A stretch of DNA of 64,000 nucleotides. Source: an uncultured Clostridia bacterium (GTDB lineage: Bacteria; Bacillota; Clostridia; TANB77; UBA1234). The notes beneath the pieces are model-generated. The model had not been told where the DNA came from. It searched no databases and saw only the letters and a list, made by a program, of their open reading frames with translations. Where the stretch lies: NCBI GenBank assembly GCA_934149305.1, contig CAKPEF010000002.1:84030-148029 (forward strand). Reading direction: 5' to 3'. Within the stretch, counting starts at the first letter, position 1; each line of letters begins with the position of its first letter. A program made the position numbers and the translations under genes. This document shows, piece by piece, positions 55,994 through 64,000 of this stretch.

Positions 55994-56035
55994 ATTATAC
56001 ATTAAGAGGAGTGAGGCTTAATGTATAATTTTTTT
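55994..56035 (+). terminator. Terminator after the pilin-like operon, with a ribosome site in its loop
   Basis: ATTATACATTAAG (55994-56006) and CTTAATGTATAAT (56017-56029) form a 13-base stem followed by seven T. The 10-base loop contains GGAG and the 3' arm contains the ATG of the small frame that follows. Confidence 0.8.
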
Positions 56036-56182
56036 GTGGATTTATTCATTTGGACATTTGCAATATTCGGCATGACAAAAGTTATAGAAGAATTTGCAAT
56101 TGATATTATTTGCATAATAGTAAAGCCGTTTTATTTAATGAATTGTTTTATCAAGAAATGCATTGCTAAATTTTGTGCATGA
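56021..56182 (+). CDS. Small putative membrane protein, 53 residues
   Basis: A hydrophobic frame (MYNFFVDLFIWTFAIFGMTKVIEEFAIDIICIIVKPFYL...) with one or two membrane segments and a basic, cysteine-containing end. GGAG lies 9 bases before the ATG. Because site and start lie in a terminator hairpin, it would be made only from read-through RNA. It may be a chance frame. Confidence 0.4.
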   Translation: MYNFFVDLFIWTFAIFGMTKVIEEFAIDIICIIVKPFYLMNCFIKKCIAKFCA

Positions 56183-56223
56183 ATATATAATTACTCTAAA
56201 GGGAAAAAAGAAAGGATTGAAAA

Positions 56224-58408
56224 ATGGAGATAAAAGGTCAAATAGATGATATAATATTTGTCAATGAAAACAATAGCTATACAGTATGTAGTATTGTACT
56301 AGAAAAAGAGATAATAACAGCAGTTGGCTATTTGCCATTTATAAATATAGGCGACATTATAGTTGCAAAAGGCGATTTTGTAAAACATAATACATACGGA
56401 GAACAATTCAAGATAGAAACATTTGAAAAAACGATGCCAAATACAACAAAAGAAATAGAAAAATATTTAGGCAGTGGAATAATAAAAGGGATTGGTCCAG
56501 CAACTAGTAAAAAAATAGTTGATAGATTTGGCGAAGACACCGTATATGTTTTGCAATTTGAACCATATAAATTAGCACAAATAAAGGGCATCACAAGTGA
56601 AAAAGCACAACAAATATCAGATGAATTTAACAATGTGTGGGAGCTTTGGAAGATAGTAATGTTCTTGCAACAGTATGGTATAGGCACGACAAATGCAAAT
56701 AGAGTATATAAAGAATTAGGAATAAATGCGACAGAAAAAATAAAAGAAAATCCATACATACTTTTAAAATTTTTATATGGAGTTGATTTTAAAAGTGTAG
56801 ATAGAATGGCACTTACAATGGGAATTGAACATGACTCAGTACACAGAATATCAAGTGGAATAAAATACGCAATGAATTTAGCAAGCAAAAATGGTAATAC
56901 ATGTGTTCAAAAAGATAAATTAGTGGAATATACAGCAAATGTATTAAATGTCAATATAGATGCCGTTGAAAATGAATTTACAGCACTTTGCTATGCAAAA
57001 GAAATGTATGTGGAAAACGGATACGCATTTATAAGCGATTATTATATTGCAGAAGAAAATGTGGCAAAAAAAATGTTACTACTTGCAAATTCTAAAAATA
57101 AGACAAATGTAAATCTAGACAAAAAAATAGAAGAATTCGAAAAAGAGCTAAAGATAACATTGTCAAACGAACAAAAATCAGCAGTGAAAATGGTTTTTAA
57201 AAATAAGCTTTCAATTATAACTGGTGGACCAGGTACAGGAAAAACAACAATAATAAAAATGCTAATAAAACTACTAAAATATGAAGAATTAGAATTTGCG
57301 CTTTGTGCGCCAACAGGGCGTGCAGCCAAAAGAATAACTGAAACAACAGGAGAAGAAGCAAAAACATTACATAGATTATTAGAACTTGGAAAGATGGAAG
57401 ATGACACTATAAATATAAACTATGAAGTGACTAGACTAAAACAAGATGTTGTAATTGTAGATGAAATGTCAATGGTTGATATAATACTAATGAATTATTT
57501 GTCAAAAGCAATACAAGAAAAAACAAGACTAATACTAATAGGTGATAGCGATCAGCTTCCTTCAGTAGGTCCGGGTAGCGTATTAAAAGATTTAATAGAA
57601 TCGCAGAAAATACCAACTCAAAAATTGACAGAAATATATAGACAAGCTGCCGAAAGTCAAATCATAACAAATGCACATAAAATCAATATGGGGCAAGAAG
57701 ACTTAGAATTAAACAAAAAAGATGGAGATTTTTTCTTCATAAGAGAGACAAATTTGCTTTCTCAAATTATAGAAATAATAGGAACAAGACTTCCCAAAAT
57801 GCGGTTATTATGATATACTAAAAGACGTTCAGGTATTGACACCGACTAAAAAAGGCAACACAGGTACAAGAAATCTAAATATAGAGCTGCAAAAAATATT
57901 AAATCCAAAAAGCAATTTTAAAAAAGAGAAAGAATATGGTAGCATAGTATTTAGAGAAGGCGACAAGGTAATGCAAATTAGGAATAACTATGATATATAC
58001 TGGGAGGGTGTCGACGGTAAGTCATATGGTAGTGGCGTTTATAACGGAGATTTAGGCATAATAAATAAAATATCAGAAGATTACATAGAAGTAATTTTTG
58101 ATGAGGACAAGGTTGTGCGATATGAATCATCAGTTTTAGAAGAATTAGAGCATGCCTATGCGATAACAATACATAAAAGTCAAGGTGGCGAATTTCCGGT
58201 TGTAGTTATGCCAATCACTAGCGGACCACCAATGTTGTACACAAGAAATTTACTATATACAGGCGTGACAAGAGCTAAAAAAATGCTTATAATAGTAGGC
58301 AAAGAGAGTATGCTATCATACATGATAAAAAATGCAGATACAAAGGCTAGAAATACTGGTCTTGTATATAAATTAAATAAGTATGAAGAGGTTTTTAAGG
58401 CGCTTTAA
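56224..58408 (+). CDS. recD2: RecD2-type ATP-dependent DNA helicase; +1 frame change at CGG
   Basis: A 727-residue SF1B 5'-3' helicase after one base is skipped. N-terminal region with helix-hairpin-helix segments (YLGSGIIKGIGPATSKKIV), Walker A GGPGTGKTT at 334-342, DEMSMVD near 420, GDSDQLPSVGPG, and the C-terminal AITIHKSQGGEFPVV and YTGVTRAKK motifs. The literal frame stops at 57813. At the CGG of 57802-57804, reading GGT instead continues GYYDILKDVQVLTPTKKGNTGTRNLN, the expected block. All motifs on both sides are intact. Confidence 0.92.
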
Positions 58409-58514
58409 AGTGTGATTTTGAGAATTTGCTGTAAATCAGCTTATAAGAAACTATCTTAAAATAAATAGCAAAAGCCACAATTTAAGCTCCGTGAAGAAAT
58501 TATAGGAGGAAGAA

Positions 58515-60170
58515 ATGAATAAAAAAATTATTCCTGTTATTTTAATATCAGCAATTACAGTATCATCTACAGTGCATGCGTTTTCAGACACAGAAAATCA
58601 TTGGGCTAAAAACGCAATAGATGAGTTTGGCGAAAATAATATAATAAAAGGTTACGAAGATGATACTTTTAGACCAGATAACTATATGACAAGAGCAGAG
58701 GTTGTAACCGTAATAAACAGAATGCTTGGCTTAAAGAGAGAATCACTTGCATATATACCAGATATAGCAAGACAAGATTGGTATTACTCAGAAATCAGAA
58801 AGGCAATGAAGAGTGGCATTATAAAAGGTGATGAAAATGGCTACATAAAACCAAATGATAATATAACTAGAGAAGAAGCAATCGTAATGTTAGCAAGAGC
58901 ATTTAAGATCACAACTGACTCAGTAGGTGCAGAAGAGTACACAGATGCAAATAGTGTATCTGACTGGGCTAAAAACGAAGTGAGAGCTTTTTATAAGCTT
59001 GAGTACATCAATGGATATGCAGATGGAGAAATTAAACCAAAAGAAAGCATAACTAGAGCTGAGTTTGTAACAATATTAAATAGAATTTTCACAAAAGTAT
59101 TAGATGATAGTGGAATATACAGCGATATAATACAAGGAAATGTAATAGTTAATGGAAAAAATATAGTATTAAAAGATTTAACAATTACAGGAGACTTAGT
59201 AATCTCAGAGGGCACTAAAGAAACAATGAGACTAAAAAATGTTTCTGTAGGTGGAAACTTAATAATCAGAGAAAATATAGAAAAGCCAAAAGAAATAAAA
59301 GTAAATGGAAGAACATATAATTTATATGTAGTAGAAAACGAAGAAACAAATAAATATAAAAATGATGAATATGGAATAGAATTCTCATTACCTAACGACA
59401 TAGAAATAATCGAAAAGTGGAAAACAGAAGAAATAGATTACAAAAAAGAAAATACAGTAATATTAGACATAAAACAATCAGATGAATATTACACACAAAG
59501 TATAAATACAATAGGTAAAAAGAGAATTAAATCAGTAGATGAATTATATGTTCAAAAAGAAACTGGCACTATCGAGCAAGGCAAATATATACTATATAAT
59601 GATGTGAAAACCAAAAATGGATTACTAGTAGTAAAAAGAGATAACACAGTTTATTACATAAATTTCTGTAATATAGAAACAGGTAGTTTAACTGAAAATG
59701 TGCTTTCAACATTGAAACTAATCGATGGAGAAAAAATAAAAGATAGAAAAACAGTTACATACAAGAACAACAAATTGAACTTAAAATTTATGTATAAAGA
59801 GGGATATATAGGTGTAGATGATTCATATAATACAAATAAAATTTATAGTGGAGATGCACCAATAAGACTATTTATACAAGTTAATACAATCACAGATATG
59901 CAAGACTACTCATTAAGTGAGATTAAATATTTACTTAAAGCATCTGTAAAAGAAGATGGCGAACTTAAGAAGACTGAAACATTAAAAATATTTGGAAAAG
60001 ATGCTGTAAAATTTGAAATATACAATAAAAATGAACAAAAAACAGTATATTCATTGTATATAATAGTTGGAAATACGTTATATAATATGACATATAGAGC
60101 AAATGAAGAAGTTATGAATGAGGTAGGGGCAGACTTCTTCAAAGATATAATCGATAGCATAGAATTTTAA
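58515..60170 (+). CDS. S-layer homology domain protein
   Basis: A 551-residue secreted protein. Signal peptide about 1-22 (TVSSTVHA), then three SLH domains to about 195 (the first FSDTENHWAKNAIDEFGENNIIKGYEDDTFRPDNYMTRAEVV), which bind cell-wall polymer. A short beta-rich stretch (about 205-265) precedes a C-terminal region with two similar modules starting KNDEYGIEFSLP and KNNKLNLKFMYKEGY. A cell-surface protein of unknown role. AGGAGG site. Confidence 0.9.
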   Translation: MNKKIIPVILISAITVSSTVHAFSDTENHWAKNAIDEFGENNIIKGYEDDTFRPDNYMTRAEVVTVINRMLGLKRESLAYIPDIARQDWYYSEIRKAMKSGIIKGDENGYIKPNDNITREEAIVMLARAFKITTDSVGAEEYTDANSVSDWAKNEVRAFYKLEYINGYADGEIKPKESITRAEFVTILNRIFTKVLDDSGIYSDIIQGNVIVNGKNIVLKDLTITGDLVISEGTKETMRLKNVSVGGNLIIRENIEKPKEIKVNGRTYNLYVVENEETNKYKNDEYGIEFSLPNDIEIIEKWKTEEIDYKKENTVILDIKQSDEYYTQSINTIGKKRIKSVDELYVQKETGTIEQGKYILYNDVKTKNGLLVVKRDNTVYYINFCNIETGSLTENVLSTLKLIDGEKIKDRKTVTYKNNKLNLKFMYKEGYIGVDDSYNTNKIYSGDAPIRLFIQVNTITDMQDYSLSEIKYLLKASVKEDGELKKTETLKIFGKDAVKFEIYNKNEQKTVYSLYIIVGNTLYNMTYRANEEVMNEVGADFFKDIIDSIEF

Positions 60171-60177
60171 AAAATAA

Positions 60178-60214
60178 AAAAGGGGACCTTAAATAAAAAT
60201 GGAGGTCTCTTTTT
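60178..60214 (+). terminator. Terminator after the SLH gene, overlapping the comF ribosome site
   Basis: Stem AAAAAGGGGACCT / AGGTCTCTTTTT. The comF ribosome site GGAGG (60201-60205) lies at the base of the 3' arm, so the same hairpin may end the SLH message and limit comF translation. Confidence 0.75.
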
Positions 60215-60878
60215 ATGTTATTATCAAAAATAATAGAAATCATATATCATACGGTTTGTGGAATTTGCGAGAAAAAAACAAAAACCAATACTTATACTTG
60301 TGAAAAATGCAGAAGTATATTAAAATGTTATAAAGAGCGAAGAATAATAAAAGTATACAATAAATATTATGATTCTCTTCTAAGCTTATATGAATATAAA
60401 GGAATAATAAAAAGACAAATTATAAAGCTAAAATTTCATGAGGCGAAGTATACTAGACTTGCTTTTGCAACAATGTTAGCTGAAAAAATAAAAAAGATTT
60501 ATTCAAAGTATGATGTGATTATTCCAGTTCCGATAAGTTATAAGAGATACTTAGAGAGAGGATTTAATCAAAGTGAACTAATTGCACGGAAGCATTTCAA
60601 AAATACTAAACATCAAAACTTGCTCTAAAGCATTGCAAAAAATCAAAAATAACAAAAGACAAAGTGAGCTCCATCATGCAGAGCGTGAAAAAAATGTTAT
60701 AGGAGTTTATAAAATAAATAAAAAACAAATAGATAAAATAAAAGGAAAAAGAATAATATTATTAGATGATATTTATACAACTGGTGCAACCGTAAATGAA
60801 TGTTCAAAAATATTAAAAAGTGTGGGAGCAAAAGAGATAGCAGTTGTTACAATTGCTTATGCAGAAAAAATAAATTGA
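60215..60878 (+). CDS. comF: ComF-family phosphoribosyltransferase-like protein; +1 frame change at CGG
   Basis: A 220-residue protein after one base is skipped. N-terminal zinc finger (C15, C18, C29, C32), then the phosphoribosyltransferase fold with VIIPVPISYKRYLERGFNQSELIA and the PRPP loop IILLDDIYTTGAT. ComF is needed for DNA uptake in Bacillus. The literal frame stops at 60628; at the CGG of 60587-60589 the next frame (GGA) continues GSISKILNIKTCSKALQKIKNNKRQSELHHAER, the expected family sequence, to 60878. Confidence 0.88.
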
Positions 60879-60892
60879 AAGGAAAAAGTAAT

Positions 60893-62923
60893 ATGGATGA
60901 ATTAGTAGAAAGTATTTTAGATTATATTAGAAAGCCATATACAGACCATGCCATTATGATAAATGGAGAGTGGGGAAGTGGAAAAACATACTTTTGGAAC
61001 AACAAAGTAAAAAGTAAAATCGAATCAATCGAAATTGATGGCAAAAGATATAAAACGATTTATATGTCTTTATATGGAATATCAAATCTAGATGATATAA
61101 GTAAAAAAATATTTATAGAGATGAATCCAAATCTAAATAAGTCTATAAAAAAGATATTAGATATGCGTAATGTTTCGAGCATTCCAGAGTATGTGAAAAC
61201 AGGAATAGACATGGCAAATTCTTTTGGCTTTATGCAAACTAATGATAAAGTAGATTATGCTAAGTTTTTTGATATAGACGATAAAGTACTTTGCTTTGAT
61301 GACTTAGAGAGAGCAAATGTGGATGTAATAGATGTACTTGGATATATAAATAATTTTGTTGAACATGACCATATGAAAACAATAATAATTTGTAATGAAA
61401 AAGAACTTTCTAAGAAATTAAAAAGCACAAATGTTGAAATGAAGACATTCATTGCTACATACATTTTAAGTCATGAAGGAAAAATAAAAGCAGAAAATAA
61501 AAACGAAGAAGCTGATAGTTCATTAGCGGAAGAACAAGAAGATAAACCTATGGTGGAACTAATCGAAGATAAAATAGAGCACATATTCGATAAAGCAAAT
61601 GATTATGAAAGAATAAAAGAAAAACTAATTGGAGAAACATTTGAATACATTCCAGAATTTACATACATAATAAATGGCGTACTTATGAGATATGAAAGCA
61701 ACTCAGCGCTTATACAATTTTTAAGAAAAAACTCAAATTTAATAACACAAACATTTAATAGAAGCGGAACAAGAAACTTAAGAATATTAAAACACGCATT
61801 AAATGACTTTCAAAAAATATTCGAAACAACTAAAAAGTATTATCCAGATATAAGTGATATAGTTCTAAAATCACTATTGATATTTACAATAGCAATATCT
61901 TTTGAAATAAAAGCTGGTAAGGTTACAAAAGATAAACTAAAAGATATTAATTCATTAGAAGAGTATAAAACAATTTTAGTTGCTTCTAAAGTTTTAAAAG
62001 ATAATAGACAATTTTATATAAAAGAATTCGATAATAATTATTACTTTACATTTAAAACAGATTATAGATTCTTTAAATTTGTAGAAAAATATGTAAGAAC
62101 AAGAATATTTGATATGAGAACATTTAAAGATGACATGGAAGCAATAGTTTCTCAAGAAAATAAAGACCACATACCAAGCTATAAAAGATTACTAACCGAA
62201 GATTATTGGAAGATTGCAGACAATGAATTTAATACAGTAATAACAGAAACATTAGAAGATGTTAAAGCGGGAAAATTGCAACTAGCAGAATACTTTAAAC
62301 TATATGTGATATTTAACTTTTTCATTCAAAAAAACTTATTAGATATAGATCCAGAGTATTTAAAATTAACATTTGTAAATGGTATGAATATAGCTGCTGC
62401 AACATCTAAATATTGTAAAGATATAGAAAGCTACATGGCTGGCACAAACTTAGTAGAGGCAGATGATAACATAACATATATGTTAGAACATTTTAACAAC
62501 TTGAACCTACAAACAAAAGAGAAAGAGTATATTGAAATTGCAAAAGAAATGTTTGATATGATTCCAGATAAAATTGATAGATTGGCAGATGTATTTGCAG
62601 AGGAACATTTAGATGTTCCAATAATGAAATATTACAATATGAATACATTGTTTGAAAGAATAATGCTTCTAGAAAACGAAGATGTCGTATTGCTAAAAGA
62701 TTTGATAGTTGCAAGATATGAAAAAGTTAAAGACATAGAAAATGAAGAAAGAAACATAAGACTATTAAAACAAACAATGGAAGAATACATAAGAGGAAAA
62801 GTGCCAACAATAAAAATTATATTGATACAAGATTTTATAAAAGCATTAGATATGATTTTAATAAGGCCAAAGCCTAAAGCTAAAAGAGGTAGAAAAAAGG
62901 TAGTCGAAGAAGAAAGTGCATAA
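60893..62923 (+). CDS. KAP-family P-loop NTPase
   Basis: A 676-residue NTPase. Walker A is GEWGSGKT at 25-32, close to the N-terminus, and Walker B is VLCFDDLERA with D136-D137, both typical of KAP NTPases. The rest is a large helical region; an acidic insert (about 200-220) and a basic tail (PKAKRGRKK) flank it. KAP proteins occur in phage defence and in membrane signalling; no defence partner gene is beside it. It has no obvious membrane helix. The ATG at 60893 follows AAAGGA. 14 bases after comF. Confidence 0.85.
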   Translation: MDELVESILDYIRKPYTDHAIMINGEWGSGKTYFWNNKVKSKIESIEIDGKRYKTIYMSLYGISNLDDISKKIFIEMNPNLNKSIKKILDMRNVSSIPEYVKTGIDMANSFGFMQTNDKVDYAKFFDIDDKVLCFDDLERANVDVIDVLGYINNFVEHDHMKTIIICNEKELSKKLKSTNVEMKTFIATYILSHEGKIKAENKNEEADSSLAEEQEDKPMVELIEDKIEHIFDKANDYERIKEKLIGETFEYIPEFTYIINGVLMRYESNSALIQFLRKNSNLITQTFNRSGTRNLRILKHALNDFQKIFETTKKYYPDISDIVLKSLLIFTIAISFEIKAGKVTKDKLKDINSLEEYKTILVASKVLKDNRQFYIKEFDNNYYFTFKTDYRFFKFVEKYVRTRIFDMRTFKDDMEAIVSQENKDHIPSYKRLLTEDYWKIADNEFNTVITETLEDVKAGKLQLAEYFKLYVIFNFFIQKNLLDIDPEYLKLTFVNGMNIAAATSKYCKDIESYMAGTNLVEADDNITYMLEHFNNLNLQTKEKEYIEIAKEMFDMIPDKIDRLADVFAEEHLDVPIMKYYNMNTLFERIMLLENEDVVLLKDLIVARYEKVKDIENEERNIRLLKQTMEEYIRGKVPTIKIILIQDFIKALDMILIRPKPKAKRGRKKVVEEESA

Positions 62924-62963
62924 AAATATTGATGTTCATCCTTTAAAAATATGCATGAAAACC

Positions 62964-63253
62964 CGTAGCGGAGCTTAGGTGTGCTCCATAAAACTAAAAT
63001 AATGCAGTATAATTAACTTGAAAGAAAATGTAGCGGAGCACAGCGTGCTCCATAAAAGTAAAAATAAAGCAGTATAATTAATTTGAAAGAAACTGTAGCT
63101 TAAGCTTAAGCGTGCTCCATAAAAGTAAAAATAATGTAGCATAATTAACTTGAAAGAAAATGTAGCGGAGCACAGTGTGCTCCATAAAACTAAAATAATG
63201 CAGTATAATTAACTTAAAAAATCCGTAGCGGAGCTTAAGCGTGCTCCATAAAA
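62964..63253 (+). repeat. Tandem array of five GTAG-hairpin elements
   Basis: Copies at 62964, 63029, 63094, 63161 and 63224, spaced 63-67 bases. The spacers are nearly the same (TAAAATAATGCAGTATAATT... ACTTGAAAG), so the whole 65-base unit is repeated; this is not a CRISPR. The five hairpin stems alternate among the three sequence variants. The array lies between the KAP gene and spoVT. Confidence 0.92.
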
Positions 63254-63336
63254 ATAAATAAATTTCTCCTAAAATTGTATATTTTTTGACAGAAAAAACA
63301 ATAATAAGTACAAGAAGTAAAAAAGGAGGGAGAAAT

Positions 63337-63891
63337 TTGAAAGCAACTGGAGTAGTCAGAAGAATTGATGATTTAGGAAGAATAGTGATTCCTAAAGAAA
63401 TCAGAAAAACGCTTAGAATAAGAGAAGGAGATCCGCTAGAAATATTTACAGATAAAGAAGGCGAAATAATTCTTAAAAAATATTCTCCAATAGGAGAGCT
63501 TAGCGAATTTGCAAGTGAATATGTAGAAGCACTTGCAAAAACAACAGGACACATAGCGTGCATAAGTGATAAAGACACAATAATTGCTGTTTCAGGCGCA
63601 CCTAAGAAAGAATATTTAGAAAAAAGCGTAAGCACAGAACTTGAAAAATTGATGGAAGATAAGATGGTGTGGTCATCAAAAAGCAAAGATGAAAAGCATA
63701 TGCCAGTTTTATTAACAGATGCAGGAGATGAAAAATACACATCACAAGTTATATATCCAATAGTAGCAGAAGGAGACACAATAGGAACCGTAATGCTATT
63801 ATCTACAGAGCCTAACACAAAAATGAATGAAGTAGAATTAAAAGTTGTTCAATCAGCAGCTGGATTTTTAGGCAAACAAATGGAGGAGTAA
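63337..63891 (+). CDS. spoVT: Stage V sporulation protein T
   Basis: A 184-residue regulator of late sporulation and germination genes in the forespore. An AbrB-type swapped-hairpin domain at the N-terminus (ATGVVRRIDDLGRIVIPKEIRKTLRIREGDPLEIF) is followed by a GAF-like domain (about 55-180). AAAAGGAGGG fits the TTG at 63337; the frame upstream is not supported. It shows that the organism can form spores. Confidence 0.95.
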   Translation: MKATGVVRRIDDLGRIVIPKEIRKTLRIREGDPLEIFTDKEGEIILKKYSPIGELSEFASEYVEALAKTTGHIACISDKDTIIAVSGAPKKEYLEKSVSTELEKLMEDKMVWSSKSKDEKHMPVLLTDAGDEKYTSQVIYPIVAEGDTIGTVMLLSTEPNTKMNEVELKVVQSAAGFLGKQMEE

Positions 63892-63908
63892 TACTTCTCC
63901 ATTTTTGT
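63878..63908 (+). terminator. Terminator overlapping the spoVT stop codon
   Basis: Stem AAATGGAG / CTCCATTT followed by TTG; its left arm lies in the last spoVT codons. The remaining bases to 64000 hold no feature I can support. Confidence 0.75.
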
Positions 63909-64000
63909 TTGTGCATTCTTTGCAAATGTTGGTTTAACATAGATATGTCACACAGTAACAAAATAAAATAAAAAAGGAAATACCAGAATATGATATAATT

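Noticed and set aside
62964..63253. CRISPR-like array of five 30-base repeats
   Set aside because: The spacers between the repeats are nearly identical and the repeats vary, the reverse of a CRISPR; there are no cas genes.

Overview
The window is AT-rich DNA from a spore-forming, low-GC Gram-positive bacterium, most likely an uncultured gut Clostridia. Supporting signs are strong AGGAGG ribosome-binding sites, a spoVT gene, a CIRCE/HrcA heat-shock operator, the order tadA - SRP RNA - dnaX - ybaB - recR, an SLH-domain surface protein, and many uracil-tailed hairpin terminators. There is no complete transposase, phage module or CRISPR array.

Layout. 0-7.7 kb: small heat-shock protein, two phosphodiesterases, a radical SAM protein, a CcdA plus anchored thioredoxin pair, MscL, and a serpin lipoprotein. 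7.8-13.5 kb: a duplicated accessory locus of small membrane proteins sharing one leader, two nearly identical copies of an uncharacterised membrane protein, and a radical SAM/SPASM enzyme. 13.6-17.1 kb: leuS and trpS. 17.2-24.7 kb: an HD-GYP response regulator divergent from a histidine kinase and a C-A-T-R nonribosomal peptide synthetase whose adenylation code reads as serine. 25-26.5 kb: HtrA protease and two divergent tRNA-Arg genes. 27.8-34.4 kb: tadA, SRP RNA, dnaX, ybaB and recR, split by an insertion carrying a MarR regulator, a histone-H1-like protein and inverted-repeat elements. 34.6-45.8 kb: unknown genes, ABC-F, a ClpX-like ATPase, a dicarboxylate symporter, truA, YlmD, HicAB and murI. 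46-50 kb: thioredoxin, ABC ATPase, a two-component pair and TraX. 50-58 kb: OGG, rpsT, rpsU-yqeY, a pilin-like operon and recD2. 58.5-64 kb: SLH protein, comF, a KAP-type NTPase, a hairpin array and spoVT.

Most unusual signal. Six genes (htrA, marR, hicA, a LolD-type ATPase, recD2, comF) each need a single +1 frame change. In all six, the change falls exactly at an in-frame CGG codon followed by A, T or C, so skipping the C lets the ribosome read a glycine codon (GGA/GGT/GGC) that the family expects. By eye I count only 14 in-frame CGG codons in about 19,000, and 6 are these sites. This fits programmed or tolerated +1 frameshifting at a slowly decoded CGG codon, but a systematic assembly error is not excluded. 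CGG is read in frame as arginine in at least one conserved position (the GNAT gene), so it is not simply unassigned.

Second signal. At least 18 copies of a roughly 30-bp element start with GTAG, fold into a hairpin and end in GTGCTCCATAAAA. They resemble REP elements; three sit inside MITE-like units of about 133 bp with shared terminal inverted repeats.

Third signal. The NRPS could make an N-acylated serinal or serinol, a class of gut-bacterial lipid amides reported to act on host receptors.
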